A program made the position numbers and the translations under genes. 64,000 nucleotides of DNA, from contig CALEDR010000008.1 of the NCBI GenBank assembly GCA_937949545.1, positions 1-64,000 of the forward strand. Reading direction: 5' to 3'. Positions 42,741 through 50,898 of the stretch are shown piece after piece. Under the pieces are notes generated by a model, which worked only from the letters and a program-made list of their open reading frames with translations, did no database searches and was not told the DNA's origin. This stretch comes from an uncultured Phycisphaerae bacterium. Lineage in GTDB: Bacteria; Planctomycetota; Phycisphaerae; Sedimentisphaerales; Anaerohalosphaeraceae. Each line of letters starts with the position of its first letter. Positions within the stretch are counted from its first letter, which is position 1.

Positions 42741-44464
42741 ATCGAACAAATTGTTTAATGACAGGAGCAGAAGATTGGGGGAAAAAGTTCACGGCGGGAC
42801 TGCTGCTTTTGTGTGCAGTTTCCGCAGCCGGGCGAGTGTGGACATCGGCGGAAACGGAAACCCTGCTTCGCACGCTGACGGATTCGCCTCGTCAGTACTG
42901 GATTGAAGCCGGGCACATCCGCGTCAAACACCTTCAGTATCGACAGGCCGATGACTGGCTGGCCCAGTCGGAGGAAAGCATCATTTTCGACGGGCAGCGG
43001 TTTCGATGGGAAATCATCCTCGAAGGCGATGAGCAGTCGGTTCCGCAGCCGATGAGACCGGGACAAAAGCCTCTTCGCGTGCCGGATAAAGCGGCCAACC
43101 GCCATCGCGTCTTTGTCTGGGACGGACAGCGCTACATCCGGTATTATCCCACGATGGACTATGCGGTTGTCTCGGAACAGCCGGATGCCTCGATGGTCTC
43201 GCTGCGGGGTCCTCTGACTGCTGAGATTATCCCCTGGGGATACGGCGATTACGCCCTCTCTGCCCTGCAGTCTCGCCAGCCGACGGTTCGGGAGGAAGAC
43301 AGGGACGGCAAGACCGTTCTTCGTCTGTCTTTTGTTTATCAGAAGATTACGCCGCCTCTGGAGTGTGTAATGCTGCTGGACCCGTCCAAAGATTATGCGG
43401 TCTTATCCGTGACCCTTGACAGCCCCGCTGCTCGGATCAGCACGACGTATTCAGATTATATTCAGGTCGGCGGACGATGGGTGCCCCGGGCGATTCGAAC
43501 CGAGCGGCATGCCAAAACCGGGGCGGAGCCGGAGTTGATTTCCTACGAAGACTGGGTCTTTACAGAGATTCAGGCGGCGGTTCCGTCGAAAGAGGCTTTG
43601 ACCGCCCCTTTTAAAGACGGAACGCTTGTCGAAGTGCATCCCGGACCGGGCAAAGAGTCGCTGCTGTATTACACCCGCCGGCAGGCGCCCGTTGCGGAAC
43701 TCCTGTCCGAAAAACTGTCGCAAAGCAGGTCCGGCTCGGGGCAGCCGGATTGCGCCTCTGCCGCGGTTCAGATGCTCAAACGCCGGTTTGCCGCTTCCGT
43801 GCTGCCGGGAACAGCGCCGCGTGCGGCCTCTGCTGCGGCTTCCGAACAGCCGATGACCAGTTTGCACGAGGTTAAACAGAGGCTCGAACAGGCCGGCCTG
43901 TATTGTCTGGCCGTGCAGACCGATCTCGAAACCCTTCGAGGTCTGTCGGACTGCGGGATTATCGTTCATCTGCCGAACCAGCAGCATTATCTGATTGTGG
44001 ACCGCATCGACAGCCAGTTCGTCTGGACAATTGATTTGAGCAGCCGAAAATTTTACTGGAAATGGCAGTTCGACGACTTTATCAGGGACTGGAAGGACGG
44101 AACAGCCCTGCTGGTGGCCGATTCTCCGAACCGTCTGCCGACCCAGCTGCGCACCCTCGATCCGATGCGTCTGTATGAAATCCTCGGCGGAGACGGCGAA
44201 CAGTATGAGACCTATTCCTGCACCCAGAAGATTCAGAATGATGACTGGATTCCGTGTCCGGTCCCCGTCGGCGGATTTATCTGCTATGGGAAAATCTATA
44301 TTTATTATCCCCGCTACGGCTGTGTGGAGGATGTCAACGGGGGCTTTTGCGAAGGCAGACCGATGGATGGAATGGACTCAGCGCTGTGTGTCAATCACCC
44401 GTCTCTGTTTGGTTTCTGCCAGGTTTCGGAGTGGTACACCACGTACATTCGGGCCTGTTTGTAG
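42737..44464 (+). CDS. LolA-like domain fused to a C39-like peptidase domain
   Basis: A 575-residue protein with an N-terminal hydrophobic segment (TAGLLLLCAVSAAG) for export. Residues 30-310 resemble the LolA/LppX-type lipoprotein-carrier fold (repeated strands such as IIFDGQRFRWEII and LECVMLLDPSKDYAVLSVT). Residues 330-460 resemble a C39 cysteine peptidase: QPDCASAAVQML (C339), HYLIVDRID (H417) and WTIDLSSRKFYW (D433) could form the Cys-His-Asp triad. C39 enzymes usually cut double-glycine leaders. The last 100 residues have several cysteines and match nothing I know. Translational coupling to the cohesin-like gene suggests a joint role. Fold calls are by pattern only. Confidence 0.5.
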   Translation: MNRTNCLMTGAEDWGKKFTAGLLLLCAVSAAGRVWTSAETETLLRTLTDSPRQYWIEAGHIRVKHLQYRQADDWLAQSEESIIFDGQRFRWEIILEGDEQSVPQPMRPGQKPLRVPDKAANRHRVFVWDGQRYIRYYPTMDYAVVSEQPDASMVSLRGPLTAEIIPWGYGDYALSALQSRQPTVREEDRDGKTVLRLSFVYQKITPPLECVMLLDPSKDYAVLSVTLDSPAARISTTYSDYIQVGGRWVPRAIRTERHAKTGAEPELISYEDWVFTEIQAAVPSKEALTAPFKDGTLVEVHPGPGKESLLYYTRRQAPVAELLSEKLSQSRSGSGQPDCASAAVQMLKRRFAASVLPGTAPRAASAAASEQPMTSLHEVKQRLEQAGLYCLAVQTDLETLRGLSDCGIIVHLPNQQHYLIVDRIDSQFVWTIDLSSRKFYWKWQFDDFIRDWKDGTALLVADSPNRLPTQLRTLDPMRLYEILGGDGEQYETYSCTQKIQNDDWIPCPVPVGGFICYGKIYIYYPRYGCVEDVNGGFCEGRPMDGMDSALCVNHPSLFGFCQVSEWYTTYIRACL

Positions 44465-44510
44465 CGGTTTTTCTTGACTGTTCAGACGTCAGCGGGTATC
44501 CTGTCTTTTT

Positions 44511-45308
44511 ATGAGAGGCAGGAGAGGTTTGACCCTAATAGAAGTCCTTGTGACGGCGGCTCTGCTGCTTTTGCTGCTCGGAATGGTCTTTCCGACCCTT
44601 CAGTCCAGCCGCCGCTCAGGGCAACTGCTTCTGTGCTCGGCGCATCTAAAGCAGCTGGCTGCTATTACAGAAATCTACGTCCACACCTACCGCCGGTATC
44701 CGCAGGGCTTCTGCAGTCTTTCTTCCTGTACGCAGACAGCGCCGGCGTCTGGATTTGCCGGTCATCCGACTTATGACCGGCCGGGGTGGTGGTGGTTCGA
44801 TTTTTTGGAAGTGGACCGTTCCGCCGGAGGAATTCTTTGGTGTCCGGCCCGTCGGCCGATGAACAGCCCATTCCAGGAAAATGTGCTCTGGTCCAATTAC
44901 GGAATCAATCTGGCGGTTGCCAAATGGGCCTCCGTTTCCGATTCCGGCGAGTTTCAGGGACTTCCGATGAGCAAGGAGCAGATTCTTCGTCCTTCCGAAA
45001 AGATGCTCTATACGGATTCCGGATACGGTGTAATCAGCTGGAAGGCCGCCTCCAGCTTGCCCAACCCTTTTGACTTCAATCCGCTCCGCTATGATTCTTT
45101 TTATTTTCCGGGTCTGAAGATAAACCGCATCCGCATCATTCATCCGGAACAGCAGACGGATGCAGTCGACGGACGTCATCCGCGTGCTAAATCTTCCATT
45201 GCCTATGCGGACGGGCATGTTGCCGCCGAAAAGGCCGAGCGCTTTGCCGTTCAGGCGGCCCTGGAGGGGAATCTGAAGCCCTCCTATTTTTGGACGGCCG
45301 GCCGATAA
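44511..45308 (+). CDS. Pseudopilin-like protein with prepilin leader
   Basis: A 265-residue protein starting MRGRRG then LTLIEVLV, the prepilin peptidase site G-x-T-L-I-E, followed by a hydrophobic helix (VTAALLLLLLGMVF). The C-terminal domain ends with RHPRAKSSIAYADGHVAAEKA, the H...DGHV signature common in planctomycete pseudopilin-like proteins (DUF1559 group). These are abundant in the phylum and are thought to be exported or displayed via type II secretion-like machinery. It lies 46 bases after the C39-like gene and overlaps the anti-sigma gene tail-to-tail by 25 bases. Confidence 0.8.
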   Translation: MRGRRGLTLIEVLVTAALLLLLLGMVFPTLQSSRRSGQLLLCSAHLKQLAAITEIYVHTYRRYPQGFCSLSSCTQTAPASGFAGHPTYDRPGWWWFDFLEVDRSAGGILWCPARRPMNSPFQENVLWSNYGINLAVAKWASVSDSGEFQGLPMSKEQILRPSEKMLYTDSGYGVISWKAASSLPNPFDFNPLRYDSFYFPGLKINRIRIIHPEQQTDAVDGRHPRAKSSIAYADGHVAAEKAERFAVQAALEGNLKPSYFWTAGR

Positions 45309-46573
45309 TCAAACCCTTCTGCGGCGATTCGGCTCAAAACCTCTGCCTCCTGCGGATAGCGAATCAGCGTCGTCGAGACCTTTTGAAACGGATGGCTCTC
45401 CAGTCGCTCCCACCAGTCAATTCGAACCGGGAGTTTGGTCCGGGTGTCCAGATACCCGCGCCATCGCCGTTCAATTGGATAGCCCAGTGCGGAGAAATCC
45501 GTCCAGGTGAGGTCATAAACCTGAACATTCGGCGCGGGCACCGCCTCCGGACGAACCATTTTCCATTTGTATTTGTCCGGCAGTTCCGATGGACAGCGGA
45601 ACGGAAGGAGAGCCCAGAGAATTTTAAATTTTTCAACGGGCTGGGTGGTGAGGACCTGTTCAATTCCGGCGGCTGTTTTGATGCATTTTTGATTTCGGTT
45701 CAGGTCCCACAGTACCGAGGAATCCTTGCCGATGAACAGATAAACACCCAGAGAATTGGAAATCCAGATTTCCTGAAAAGGCTGCTGTTCTTCGAGGGCA
45801 CGGGAGGCGATAATCAGATTCTGATTGTCCTGCGGATAGGATGTAATCGCCGCATTGACAGGCTGCTCAAGAAGCCGGTACACTTCGCTGATATCCAGAC
45901 CGCGCACCGGCCGAACCTGCCAAAGCAGGTACACCGAGATAAGCAGCACCGCCGCAGCGGCATAGCGAAGCCACCCGAAAGGCCGCCGTCTGACTGCTGC
46001 CGCCTGCTGAGGCCTTGCAGCCCGCTGGGCGACGGCAATCTGGAAGATTCCATCCGGATTGCGGCTCAGTTTAGTCAGAACATCGGAATCCGCTCGATGC
46101 TCCATCGCCTTCAGAACCTCGGCACAAGCACCGGCAGCCGGTACACGAATGTCCTTGTCCCCGCTCAGGACACGGGCGGCTGTCAGGGCCTGCTTCGCCG
46201 TCATCGACAGAGCCTTCAGGGCTGTCAAGTCCCGCCGGCATAACGAGCAATGGGCCAGATGTGCCGCCGCCGGCGTCGGGACCGATGGAACCAGTTCCCC
46301 GGCGGCCAGAAGCGGCAAAAACGGTTTGGCTTCGCGGCACCCGACCCACTGTTCATACAGCGGTACTTGGCACCGCAGAAGGTCCGACCGGACGGACCAA
46401 GCGGCTGCTTGAGGGGGATTCAAAATCCCTTTCAGGCGGTCCAGTTCCTCTCGACAATCGAAGCACCGTTCGATATGCTCCCGAACGGATGCCGGAACCT
46501 CCAACGGCTCGTTCAGGTAATCATAATAGAACTCGGCCGCCTGCCCACAGATATGTTTGCTCTCCTTTTTCAT
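45284..46573 (-). CDS. Membrane anti-sigma factor with two zinc-finger (ZAS) motifs
   Basis: A 429-residue protein. Two anti-sigma zinc modules are visible: C9 with HIERCFDC (H33, C37, C40), and C79 with HLAHCSLC (H105, C109, C112). A membrane helix (WLRYAAAAVLLISVYLLW, about 200-220) separates these from a periplasmic domain of about 200 residues with alternating strands (LNRNQKCIKTAAGIEQVL, PVRIDWWERLE), which may be LolA-like. It is encoded four bases after the ECF sigma factor and should hold it inactive until an envelope signal arrives. Duplication of the zinc module is unusual. Confidence 0.75.
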   Translation of the reverse strand: MKKESKHICGQAAEFYYDYLNEPLEVPASVREHIERCFDCREELDRLKGILNPPQAAAWSVRSDLLRCQVPLYEQWVGCREAKPFLPLLAAGELVPSVPTPAAAHLAHCSLCRRDLTALKALSMTAKQALTAARVLSGDKDIRVPAAGACAEVLKAMEHRADSDVLTKLSRNPDGIFQIAVAQRAARPQQAAAVRRRPFGWLRYAAAAVLLISVYLLWQVRPVRGLDISEVYRLLEQPVNAAITSYPQDNQNLIIASRALEEQQPFQEIWISNSLGVYLFIGKDSSVLWDLNRNQKCIKTAAGIEQVLTTQPVEKFKILWALLPFRCPSELPDKYKWKMVRPEAVPAPNVQVYDLTWTDFSALGYPIERRWRGYLDTRTKLPVRIDWWERLESHPFQKVSTTLIRYPQEAEVLSRIAAEGFDYRPAVQK

Positions 46574-46577
46574 ACGG

Positions 46578-47126
46578 TCATCCTTCTTTTTTATAAAACA
46601 TTTCCCTGAGTTTTTTCAGACCGCTGCAGATGTAGCGGGCTGCGGTCTCGGGCTTGACGCCCAGTTTTAACGCCGTTTCCTTCAGCGAATAGTGGTCTTT
46701 GTAGCGGTACAGAATGGCCCGCCCTTCGTTGGTTTGTAAGGATTCCTGAACCCGTCGGAAAAAAACCGCAATCTCTTCCCGCTCGGAGACAATCGATTCC
46801 GTTTCTTTCTGTTTGGGGTCTATCTGGGCCTGGCGATAAAATTTCTGGAGAACTTTTCGTCTTCGAGACTGATTTCGATACCAGTCGCCGGCCCGTTTGA
46901 ACACCAGATGATAAAAGAAATTGCGGGGTTTTAGAATCTCCTCGGTCGGCGGGTCCAGAACAAAAGAAAGATACAGCTCCTGATAAAAATCATCCCAATC
47001 GGAGGGGTTTTGAATCGCAAACCGAATCACGGAGCGGATAAAGTCCTCGTGCTCCAAAAACACACGATCGGCACGATTCCGCAGTTCGGCCTGCTGTTCC
47101 GGCGGCGTATTCTTTTCCGACCCCAC
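46578..47126 (-). CDS. ECF-type RNA polymerase sigma factor
   Basis: A 182-residue sigma-70 family protein. Region 2 is FIRSVIRFAIQNPSDWDDFYQELYLSF (in pieces; residues 29-55) and region 4 is ALKLGVKPETAARYICSGLKKLRE (helix-turn-helix near the C-terminus). The start is a GTG with CGGAG eight bases upstream. It is the first gene of a sigma/anti-sigma pair. The matching modules at 41131 and 47375, one on each side of this pair, are candidates for its target promoters, an inference only. Confidence 0.82.
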   Translation of the reverse strand: MGSEKNTPPEQQAELRNRADRVFLEHEDFIRSVIRFAIQNPSDWDDFYQELYLSFVLDPPTEEILKPRNFFYHLVFKRAGDWYRNQSRRRKVLQKFYRQAQIDPKQKETESIVSEREEIAVFFRRVQESLQTNEGRAILYRYKDHYSLKETALKLGVKPETAARYICSGLKKLREMFYKKEG

Positions 47127-47543
47127 AATGCTAACTCCGTGTTATTGCTTCTATCTCTTTAAAAGAAAGCATTTTACGAAAAATCCGCCGGAAAAAGCAA
47201 CCCTTTTTTCTCCGTTTTCTCCGATTCACCTCTCTTTTTTCAAAGAACCCTCTGAATAATATCCGGCGTTTATGTATCCGGAATAGCCCTATCCAGACTC
47301 TTTATGCCTCTAAAGATTCCCAGCAATTCTTTCGTCCAGAGAAGGAAGGGCATTCTCCGTCTTCCTTTCCTAAAATATAGGCGTCTAAGATTCCCCTTTG
47401 ATTGATAGAAAAAATAAGAATTTGTTAAGATTTTTTGTAAAACTGTTCTATGGCTTTGTAATTCATAGGGTTATAGATAGGTTCTTTTCGAAAGAAAAGG
47501 GTTCTTGTGAAAATGTATTCAGAGAGATAGGATAGCCGCTTGT
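47127..47543. other. AT-rich divergent intergenic region
   Basis: Between the sigma factor (minus) and the membrane protein (plus). It contains the conserved module described separately at 47375-47438, an inverted repeat AAGGAAG (47343-47349) with CTTCCTT (47361-47367), and a T/A-rich tract. No gene was recognised. Confidence 0.45.
47375..47438 (+). promoter_or_regulatory. Conserved upstream module, copy 2
   Basis: ATATAGGCGT at 47375 and ATTGATAGAAAAAAT at 47401 have the same 26-base offset as copy 1, followed by a similar A/T run with TTAAGATTTTTT. It lies about 105 bases before the membrane protein at 47544. Confidence 0.5.
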
Positions 47544-49124
47544 ATGATCGGGATACTTTGGAGAAAATTCTGGAGGGCGATTATCTTTAGCTGGCATCTG
47601 GCGGCGGCCATCGTTCGCTGGTCGGCCGTTTTTCTTTGCTCTCTTCTGTGTTCTATCGGACTTGCCCTTCATATTCCGATAAAAATTGTGCTTTTGCTGG
47701 CACTCATTCCGCTTGTTTCCGTTTTTGTCCCTCGAAAAAGTCAGAAATGGTGCTGGGCTGTTATGGCTGTCGCCGCTGTATCCGTCTGGATATGGATTCA
47801 GATTCCCGACGGCGATTCGGTAGAGTGGATGACGTACCCATTTGCGATCGAGCCGATAGATAATATCCCGGAGAATGCCGCCGACTTTTACGCCTCGCTG
47901 GTGGAAAAGACCAGTGAATCGGTTTTTTCCTATTCTTATTCAGAATTTGAAGACCAATTCTCCTATGCCGGCCCCTGGAAACCGGAGCAGTTTCCCGCCT
48001 TAAGCCGCTGGATGGATGAATGCGAACCGACTCTCCAGAAGCTGATAGAAAATGCCCGCAAACCTGAATGCCGTTTTGAAGTGCCCGGTGATCCGGTTCG
48101 TTATCAAAAACAGCAGCTTCGCATCAAGGTCCTGAAGGCCTGGTGCAGCATCCTGCTCCGCTCGGCCAACCGCGATTTGGCCTGCGGCCGGCTCCGGCCG
48201 GCGCTCGAAAAACAGCTTACGATTGTTCACATAGCCCGTCATTTTTATCAGCAGGGAACGCTTCTGGACCAGGCGAGCGGGTATTATCTGGAGGAAGCCG
48301 CCGGACGAGTCCTTTCCCGGATGATTGTGGAGGAGTGCACGGAGCCGATGCTGCGGGAGATTGACGAAACCCTTCGGCAGACTGACCCGATGTGGGAGGA
48401 CAACTGGCCCCGGATTCTCCGGCGGGAAAAACTTCTGGCCCGCAATATCGCCGCTGTTTTTTACCAGCAGAATGCCCGAGGGCAGGCCCGCCTGTCCCGG
48501 GATATCGGACTGGGGCTCCATGAGGTGCTCGGCTATCCGCGCTATCGGCTGTTTGCTACGGAACAATTTACCAAGCTGGCGGTTTTGATTTTGTGGTTCA
48601 GCATGCCGGCCTCGCCGCAGGCGGTCGCCGACCTGATTGATGAACGCTATGACCGTTATGCACAAATGGCCGAGGCGGGAAAAGATTTGGAGTGGGTGGA
48701 TATCCAGCCGCTCTGGAAGCGGGGACTCAACAGCCGTTCTCTGGTGGATTGGTATGCCAAACAGCAGGTGAGCTTCTATTATCCCCTTAACAGCCGAAAC
48801 CGTCAGCAGAGGGCCCTGCGGCAGGCAATGGCCCTTTTGAGGGAATTGAGGCGTTTTTATCTCCGGAACGACCGGTGGCCGCAGAATCTTGAGGAACTGT
48901 CCACCCGGCGAGGTTGGCTGGACCCCGTCAGCGGCGAGCCGTTTGTTTATGTGCCGACACAAAACGGCTTTCGCCTGTACAGTATTGGGACAAACAAAGG
49001 GGATGATATGGGCGTCAATAATTTAAAAGAGGGCAAAGATGACCGCCTGTACTGGCCGACGCCCGGCACAGACGACTATGACATCTTTTCGCAGCAGATG
49101 CTTGATAAAACCAAAGAAATTTGA
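47544..49124 (+). CDS. Membrane protein of unknown function
   Basis: A 526-residue protein I cannot assign. The first 95 residues contain three hydrophobic helices (AIIFSWHLAAAIVRWSAVFL, IPIKIVLLLALIPLVSVFV and WCWAVMAVAAVSVWIWI regions). The rest is a soluble, mostly helical domain rich in Arg and Trp (residues 110-440) of the kind seen in planctomycete proteins with tetratricopeptide-like helices. The C-terminal part, YLRNDRWPQNLEELSTRRG then DPVSGEPFVYVPTQNGFRLYSIG, resembles the tail of GspG-like pseudopilins. It follows regulatory module copy 2 and precedes asnS by 40 bases. Confidence 0.65.
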   Translation: MIGILWRKFWRAIIFSWHLAAAIVRWSAVFLCSLLCSIGLALHIPIKIVLLLALIPLVSVFVPRKSQKWCWAVMAVAAVSVWIWIQIPDGDSVEWMTYPFAIEPIDNIPENAADFYASLVEKTSESVFSYSYSEFEDQFSYAGPWKPEQFPALSRWMDECEPTLQKLIENARKPECRFEVPGDPVRYQKQQLRIKVLKAWCSILLRSANRDLACGRLRPALEKQLTIVHIARHFYQQGTLLDQASGYYLEEAAGRVLSRMIVEECTEPMLREIDETLRQTDPMWEDNWPRILRREKLLARNIAAVFYQQNARGQARLSRDIGLGLHEVLGYPRYRLFATEQFTKLAVLILWFSMPASPQAVADLIDERYDRYAQMAEAGKDLEWVDIQPLWKRGLNSRSLVDWYAKQQVSFYYPLNSRNRQQRALRQAMALLRELRRFYLRNDRWPQNLEELSTRRGWLDPVSGEPFVYVPTQNGFRLYSIGTNKGDDMGVNNLKEGKDDRLYWPTPGTDDYDIFSQQMLDKTKEI

Positions 49125-49164
49125 TTACTTTCGGGCAGATAGTCGAATAGAAAAGAGTATCCAA

Positions 49165-50673
49165 ATGACAAAACGCGTTCGTATCGCTGATTTACAAAAT
49201 CATCTCAGCCAAGAAGTCTGTCTGAACGGCTGGCTCTACAACAGCCGGCCCAGCGGCAAGGTCCAGTTTCTGATTGTGCGGGACGGCACAGGTTTCTGCC
49301 AGTGCGTCGTCGAAAAAGGCAAAATCCCCGATGACCTCTATGAAGCCCTCGAGCATCTGGGGCAGGAATCGTCCCTGTCGGTGGCGGGTATCGTTCGGGC
49401 TGAGCCGCGCAGCCCGGGCGGCTACGAACTGCTTGTCGCGGATGCCCAAATCCATCAGGCGGCCAAAGACTACCCGATTACCCCCAAAGAGCATGGCATC
49501 GATTTTCTTCTTCAGAACCGCCATCTCCATCTGCGGAGCCGCCGGCCCTGGTGCATCGGACGCATCCGCCATACTGTCATCGACGCCATCCGGCGATTCT
49601 TTAACGACCGGGGCTTTATCCTTGTGGATACCCCGATTTTTACCACGATTGCCGGCGAGGGCGAACAGACCCTCTTTGAGGTTGATTACTTCGGCCAGCC
49701 CCTGCATCTGACCCAGACGGGGCAATTGTATCTGGAGTCGGCGGCAATGAGTTTCGGGCGAGTCTATTGCTTCGGCCCGACCTTCCGCGCGGAAAAAAGC
49801 AAGACCCGCCGGCACCTGACTGAATTCTGGATGGTCGAGCCCGAAGTCGCCTATATTGACTTGAACGGCCTTTTGGAACTGGCCGAAGGTCTGGTTGTTT
49901 CGATTGTGCAGCGGGTCCTGTCTGATAACCGCGCGGAGCTGGAGATGCTCGGTGCCGACATCGCCGGACTCGAAAAGGTCCAGCCGCCGTTTGTTCGGCT
50001 CACCTACACCCAGGCCGCCGAAATCCTCACCAGTCCGGCAGCGCAGGAGTTTATGAAGCGGCAGCTGTCTGAGTTTCAGGCCCAAAAGGAAGCTCTCGAA
50101 AAAGAACTTACCCAGCTCCAGGAGCAGGAGAACAAAGGGGGTCTGAAAAAATGGCAGCAAGAGAAAAACGCTCGCCGCATCGTCGAAATCCGCAGCGATT
50201 TGGACGAACTGGAAACGAAAATCCAGAACAATCCCAAGCACGCCGAACTGGCAGCCTCCTTCCGTTGGGGCAAGGATTTGGGCGGCTCGGATGAAACTAT
50301 TTTGTCTTTGATGCACGAAAAACCCGTCTTTGTGACGCACTATCCCAAAGAAGCCAAGGCCTTTTATATGAAGGCCGACCGCTCGAACGAACGCGTCGTC
50401 GAAAACTTTGACCTGCTGGCACCGGCCGGTTTTGGAGAAATTATCGGCGGCTCCGTCCGCGAGGATGACTATGACCGGCTGCTCAAGCGGATTCAAGAGG
50501 AAGGATACAACCCGCAGACCTACTGGTGGTACCTGGATTTGCGCAAATACGGCTCCGTTCCGCACGGCGGCTTCGGGCTGGGCGTAGAGCGCACCGTTGC
50601 CTGGATTACCGGCGAACGGCATATCCGCCAATGCATCGCTTTCCCGCGCCTAATGGATAAAGTGTATCTGTAA
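49165..50673 (+). CDS. asnS: Asparaginyl-tRNA synthetase with coiled-coil insertion
   Basis: A 502-residue class IIb enzyme charging tRNA-Asn. The OB-fold anticodon domain (1-110) includes GKVQFLIVRDGTG. Motif 2 is FRAEKSKTRRHLTEFWMVEPE (in one stretch near 210-230) and motif 3 is GFGLGVERTVAWITG near the end. Between them, residues about 295-360 form a charged helical insertion (FQAQKEALEKELTQLQEQE and onward) that looks like a coiled coil and lengthens the protein beyond the usual 430-465 residues. Start is ATG 49165; the longer in-frame start overlaps the preceding gene. Asn rather than Asp specificity follows overall AsnRS similarity. Confidence 0.93.
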   Translation: MTKRVRIADLQNHLSQEVCLNGWLYNSRPSGKVQFLIVRDGTGFCQCVVEKGKIPDDLYEALEHLGQESSLSVAGIVRAEPRSPGGYELLVADAQIHQAAKDYPITPKEHGIDFLLQNRHLHLRSRRPWCIGRIRHTVIDAIRRFFNDRGFILVDTPIFTTIAGEGEQTLFEVDYFGQPLHLTQTGQLYLESAAMSFGRVYCFGPTFRAEKSKTRRHLTEFWMVEPEVAYIDLNGLLELAEGLVVSIVQRVLSDNRAELEMLGADIAGLEKVQPPFVRLTYTQAAEILTSPAAQEFMKRQLSEFQAQKEALEKELTQLQEQENKGGLKKWQQEKNARRIVEIRSDLDELETKIQNNPKHAELAASFRWGKDLGGSDETILSLMHEKPVFVTHYPKEAKAFYMKADRSNERVVENFDLLAPAGFGEIIGGSVREDDYDRLLKRIQEEGYNPQTYWWYLDLRKYGSVPHGGFGLGVERTVAWITGERHIRQCIAFPRLMDKVYL

Positions 50674-50898
50674 AAAACATCAGCATTCAAAAGTCCTCGA
50701 TTTCACATGGAATGCAGCAAAACGATGATGACATCATCAATTTACTACATATAAAGGTGTCAGCTGCATAGCCTCGTGGGCACGCCCTGCAAAAAAAATA
50801 TCTTCCTTGATTATTCGGCAGCAAATGGGTAGTCTGTTTTTTTTGTAGATTTGCAAACAGGAAGAAATATATTGCAAGACTATGAAAGGAAAAGGGTT
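50674..50898. other. Intergenic region before the PPIase gene
   Basis: Contains a perfect 15-base palindrome, GATGATG-A-CATCATC (50724-50738), which could be an operator, followed by a CATATAAAG element that may be part of a promoter. No terminator for asnS and no gene were recognised. Confidence 0.4.
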
